DNA from: Panacagrimonas sp.
GTDB taxonomy: Bacteria; Pseudomonadota; Gammaproteobacteria; Nevskiales; Nevskiaceae
DNA: 9,511 nucleotides
Direction of reading: 5' to 3'
NCBI GenBank assembly: GCA_021773655.1
Contig: JAJFJX010000475.1
Coordinates: 1-9,511 of the forward strand
The notes beneath the pieces were generated by a model. It searched no databases, was not told the origin of the DNA, and saw only the letters and a list, made by a program, of their open reading frames with translations. This document shows, one piece after another, positions 7,878 through 9,511 of the stretch. How positions within the stretch are numbered: the first letter of the stretch is position 1; the number at the start of each line of letters is the position of its first letter. The translations under genes were made by a program, and so were the position numbers.

Positions 7878-8174
7878 ATGATCGAAATTCGCCAGACAGA
7901 GCAATTCAACAAATGGATCAAAGGCTTAAAGGATCGTCAGGCACAACGCCGGATCGCAACGCGCATCGACCGGCTGGCCTTCGGCAATATCGGCGATGTA
8001 AAGCCGGTGGGCGAAGGCGTCAGCGAATTGCGCATCCCCTACGGCCCTGGCTATCGGGTCTATCTGACGCAGCGCGGCAACGAGTTGGTCTTGTTGCTAG
8101 CCGGTGGCACCAAAAAGACCCAACGCTCGGACATCACCAAGGCCAAGGAATTGGCCAAACAAATCGAGGACTGA
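7878..8174 (+). CDS. RelE/ParE-superfamily toxin of the HI1419 (addiction-module killer) family, 98 aa
   Basis: A complete, full-length toxin. In this superfamily the toxins are mostly mRNA-cleaving or otherwise growth-arresting; which activity this one has cannot be read from the sequence. Recognisable family motifs in order are EQFNKWIKGLKDRQAQRRIATRID (residues 8-31), FGNIGDVKPVGEGVSELRIPYGPG (35-58), YRVYLTQRGNELVLLLAGGTKKTQ (59-82) and DITKAKELA (85-93). These are the hallmarks of the 'upstream HI1419' killer proteins (COG3657-type). It precedes its antidote, the order typical of HI1419/HI1420 and HigBA. The stop at 8172-8174 is followed after 1 nt by the antitoxin ATG, so the pair is coupled. 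It is controlled by the promoter and operators at 7819-7872. No conserved segment appears missing, so it is probably active. Confidence 0.92.
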   Translation: MIEIRQTEQFNKWIKGLKDRQAQRRIATRIDRLAFGNIGDVKPVGEGVSELRIPYGPGYRVYLTQRGNELVLLLAGGTKKTQRSDITKAKELAKQIED

Positions 8175-8175
8175 C

Positions 8176-8634
8176 ATGGCCCTGAAAACATCCCCCTTCG
8201 ACGCCGCCGAATATCTCGACGACGACGAGGCCATCGCCGAATACGTTACCGAAGCCCTTGAGACCAACGATCCGGCTTACATCGCCCATGCCATTGGCGT
8301 CGTGGCCCGCGCCAAAGGCATGACCCTGATCGCCCGCGAAACCGGTCTGTCCCGCGAAGGACTTTACCGCGCCCTAAGCGAAGGCGGAAATCCCGAGTTC
8401 GCCACCGTGGTCGGGGTGCTGAATGCGCTCGGCATTCAGCTTCACGCCGGCGCCAGGAAGCCTGCACCGAAACGAAAAGCGGCGGCAAAGAAGGTCGCCG
8501 GCGAGGCTGCGCCGAAACGTAAGGTCGTTGCCCGGTCCACCCGCAAAGCCGCACCGAAGAAGCCGGCACCGAAGAAAGCCCCGCGTAGGCGTGTCGCTCG
8601 CAAAGCCGCGCCTGCCGCGGCCTCGATGGCGTAG
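8176..8634 (+). CDS. HigA-like antidote protein (HI1420 family) with histone H1-like C-terminal tail, 152 aa
   Basis: Residues 1-91 are a complete antidote of the HI1420 family: FDAAEYLDDDEAIAEYVTEALE (8-29), DPAYIAHAIGVVARAKGM (32-49), then a helix-turn-helix IARETGLSREGLYRALS (52-68), NPEFATVVGVLNALGIQLHA (72-91). It should bind and neutralise the toxin and repress the operon through the paired palindromes upstream. Usual family members end soon after this core, at about 95-105 residues. Here a 61-residue tail follows, with 13 Lys, 9 Arg, many Ala and Pro and one acidic residue, built on repeats such as APKRK (97-101, 112-116), APKK (126-129, 131-134) and APRR (135-138). This resembles histone H1/AlgP-type DNA-compacting tails. 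The start at 8176 was chosen for family match and the 1-nt gap to the toxin stop; an upstream in-frame ATG at 8104 lies inside the toxin gene. Confidence 0.9.
   Translation: MALKTSPFDAAEYLDDDEAIAEYVTEALETNDPAYIAHAIGVVARAKGMTLIARETGLSREGLYRALSEGGNPEFATVVGVLNALGIQLHAGARKPAPKRKAAAKKVAGEAAPKRKVVARSTRKAAPKKPAPKKAPRRRVARKAAPAAASMA
8449..8631 (+). repeat. Coding region of the degenerate Lys/Ala/Pro repeats in the antitoxin tail
   Basis: The DNA repeats motifs such as gcaccgaaacga, gcgccgaaacgt, gcaccgaagaag and gcaccgaagaaa. These imperfect units encode the APKR/APKK blocks of the antitoxin's basic tail. Repeat expansion or contraction would be an easy way to vary tail length between strains. Confidence 0.55.
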
Positions 8635-8700
8635 TCCCAAGACGATTAACTTCCGGGTTACCAACTCTGAATTCTCGCGGGAGATGACCTCTGCGGATTA

Positions 8701-8749
8701 GGCTGGCGGGATGAAGAAACTGATAATTGGGCTGGCCGGATGAAAAAAC
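8701..8749 (+). repeat. Imperfect direct repeat around the start of the secreted-protein gene
   Basis: Bases 8701-8720 and 8730-8749 match at 18 of 20 positions, with copies 29 bp apart. Each contains gctggc.gg followed by ATGAA(G/A)AAAC. The second copy holds the real start of the secreted-protein gene (8740); the first holds a small ATG frame. A third, weaker likeness (atgaagaaact) begins the lipoprotein gene at 9069. Confidence 0.6.
8711..8743 (+). other. 10-codon reading frame (MKKLIIGLAG) overlapping the next gene
   Basis: A short frame ATG 8711 to TGA 8741-8743 overlaps the start codon at 8740 in the ATGA fashion. It could couple translation to the downstream gene or be a relic. Its product resembles the start of a lipoprotein signal: the next codon is TGA where a lipobox would need TGC, and it shares MKKLI with the lipoprotein at 9069. 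There is no evidence that it is translated. Confidence 0.35.
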
Positions 8750-9060
8750 CAAACTTCGCATTAGCAGCGATAACCGCTCTGACTATTGCTCTCATCGCCA
8801 CTCCCGCCGCCGCGCAATCTGGCCGCGTGACCGGCGCCTATGTCGGCTGCGTCACAAAAGACGCCTTGAATGAATTCACCCAAGCCGCGATCAGTGGTGA
8901 TAATCGCCATATGCAGTCTCTGATCGGCGTCACATGTGCACCGGTCAAAGGCTACGAATATTCGATCGTTAAGCGCGGTTTCTTGAAAAGTCAGTTGCGC
9001 GTTTACACGCCTAACGGAGACGTTGTTCTCTGGGTGCCTTCAGAAGCCGCGTCACGATAG
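8740..9060 (+). CDS. Small secreted protein with two cysteines, 106 aa
   Basis: I do not recognise a named family. The N-terminus is a Sec signal peptide: MKKPN, a hydrophobic core ALAAITALTIALIA and a cleavage-like TPAAA before Q26. The mature part, about 81 residues, is predicted to be exported to the periplasm or beyond. It contains GAYVGCVTKDAL with Cys37, a short helix FTQAAISGDNRHMQSLIG, VTCAPVKGYEYSIV with Cys66, and a basic beta-rich end (KRGFLKSQLRVYTPNGDVVLWV). Cys37 and Cys66 could form a disulphide. The start codon ATG 8740 overlaps the stop of a 10-codon frame; the antitoxin ends 105 bp upstream and the lipoprotein gene begins 8 bp downstream. Together these suggest a two-gene operon of exported proteins. 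The real function is unknown; small surface or phage-linked cargo proteins are a possibility. Confidence 0.8.
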   Translation: MKKPNFALAAITALTIALIATPAAAQSGRVTGAYVGCVTKDALNEFTQAAISGDNRHMQSLIGVTCAPVKGYEYSIVKRGFLKSQLRVYTPNGDVVLWVPSEAASR

Positions 9061-9068
9061 TTCGCCCG

Positions 9069-9511
9069 ATGAAGAAACTCATCTTCGCGGCAGGAGCGCT
9101 GGTACTGGCTGGGTGCACAGCAGAGCAGATCGCACTTAATGAAATGCGATCTAACCAGATCGAGCAAGACGACTGGTTCGCCCTCGACCCGACTCAGACA
9201 GCCCTGGCGATGGGTGAGAGAGCCGCGGAATTCGCCGAAGTCGGGGACATCCGCGATGTGCACACCGCTATGGTCCGCACGCTCACCCCAAAGGGCGGGG
9301 TGCTAACCATCATCTGCTACTCCCAAACAGCAGATGCGTTTACGTCCGTTGGCTTCGTTGGTCTGGGCGTGCCCATCAACACCAGCGCGGAAGATGGCAT
9401 TACGGTTAACGTCAGCAGCAGCGTATCGGAGCAGGATTTCCCCTTCACTACCGTTGGGCGAGATGGGTTGCTGCATGTCGACGGGCGCAGCGAAAAGACA
9501 GACCTCGCCCA
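9069..9511 (+). CDS. Putative outer-membrane-type lipoprotein (partial, N-terminal 147 codons)
   Basis: The frame runs from ATG 9069 to the window edge without a stop, so the C-terminus is missing. The N-terminus MKKLIFAAGALVLAGC is a lipoprotein signal with lipobox LAGC; Cys16 would be lipidated. The +2 residue is Thr rather than Asp, so retention at the inner membrane is not indicated and outer-membrane sorting is plausible. The mature part has a helical stretch (TALAMGERAAEFAE) followed by beta-like strands (VHTAMVRTLTP, GVLTIICYSQTADAFTSVGF, GITVNVSSSVSEQDF). I do not recognise the family. The start follows the secreted-protein stop by 8 bp with no strong ribosome site, so coupling is likely. 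A shared role with the upstream protein is a guess from position only. Confidence 0.78.
   Translation, partial: MKKLIFAAGALVLAGCTAEQIALNEMRSNQIEQDDWFALDPTQTALAMGERAAEFAEVGDIRDVHTAMVRTLTPKGGVLTIICYSQTADAFTSVGFVGLGVPINTSAEDGITVNVSSSVSEQDFPFTTVGRDGLLHVDGRSEKTDLA

Noticed and set aside
8104..8175. Upstream ATG at 8104 in the antitoxin frame
   Set aside because: It falls inside the toxin gene and would add 24 residues outside the family; ATG 8176, 1 nt after the toxin stop, fits the known N-terminus.
8656..8661. GGTTAC half-site after the antitoxin gene, similar to the operator arms
   Set aside because: Only one arm is present, with no partner at the right spacing; chance is a sufficient explanation.
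8635..8700. Possible terminator after the antitoxin gene (TCTC-GCGG-GAGA near 8673-8684)
   Set aside because: The stem is only four pairs and no T-run follows. I see no convincing terminator in this gap.
8698..8727. GATAAT at 8722-8727 as a -10 box for the secreted-protein gene
   Set aside because: The matching -35 (TTAGGC, 18 bp away) is poor and the box lies only 12 bp before the ATG, so a separate promoter is not supported.
8246..8761. 171-codon minus-strand frame across the antitoxin gene
   Set aside because: It is opposite a well-matched antidote gene and its arginine-rich product mirrors the repetitive basic tail.
1..9511. CRISPR arrays, tRNA or rRNA genes, insertion sequences and attachment sites
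   Set aside because: No regularly spaced repeats, RNA-gene features, transposase motifs or flanking duplications were seen on either strand.

Overview
The window is GC-rich DNA carrying one end of a phage or prophage tail-gene block and a small bacterial-type accessory set. The tail proteins resemble tail-tip proteins I remember from temperate phages and prophages of Proteobacteria, Alphaproteobacteria in particular. The host assignment is inference from these families and base composition; no rRNA, tRNA, integrase or attachment site is visible, so prophage and free phage cannot be told apart here.

Positions 1-7780 hold five genes on the minus strand, read from right to left: a 991-aa tail hub/adhesin, a 314-aa hub C-terminal partner, a 285-aa tail-tip protein, an 892-aa tail-fibre-like protein, and the first 110 codons of a glycine-rich lectin-like tail protein that leaves the window. 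Every junction is a 1-4 nt stop/start overlap (TAGTG, ATGA, TGATG, ATGA), so this is one translationally coupled operon. Together the genes look like the distal tail tip: hub, hub-associated protein and several glycan-binding fibres that would attach the particle to a host surface. Concanavalin A/LamG-like and CBM-like beta-sandwich modules recur in at least three of the five proteins. The hub itself seems to be divided between the 991-aa and 314-aa genes, with lectin modules at the break.

Positions 7781-7877 are a divergent control region. It has two 16-bp near-identical inverted-repeat operators with centres 35 bp apart and a good sigma-70 promoter for the plus-strand genes. The predicted transcription start falls at or next to the toxin ATG.

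Positions 7878-8634 encode a complete toxin-first type II toxin-antitoxin pair of the HI1419/HI1420 (RelE/ParE toxin, HigA-like antidote) kind. The antitoxin carries an unusual 61-residue Lys/Arg/Ala/Pro-rich, histone H1-like tail. Positions 8740-9511 follow on the same strand with a small secreted two-cysteine protein and a lipoprotein that runs off the window, preceded by a duplicated start region with a 10-codon reading frame. These plus-strand genes look like accessory (moron-like) genes at the upstream end of the tail operon. The tail genes usually expected upstream (tape measure and so on) are not in this window.
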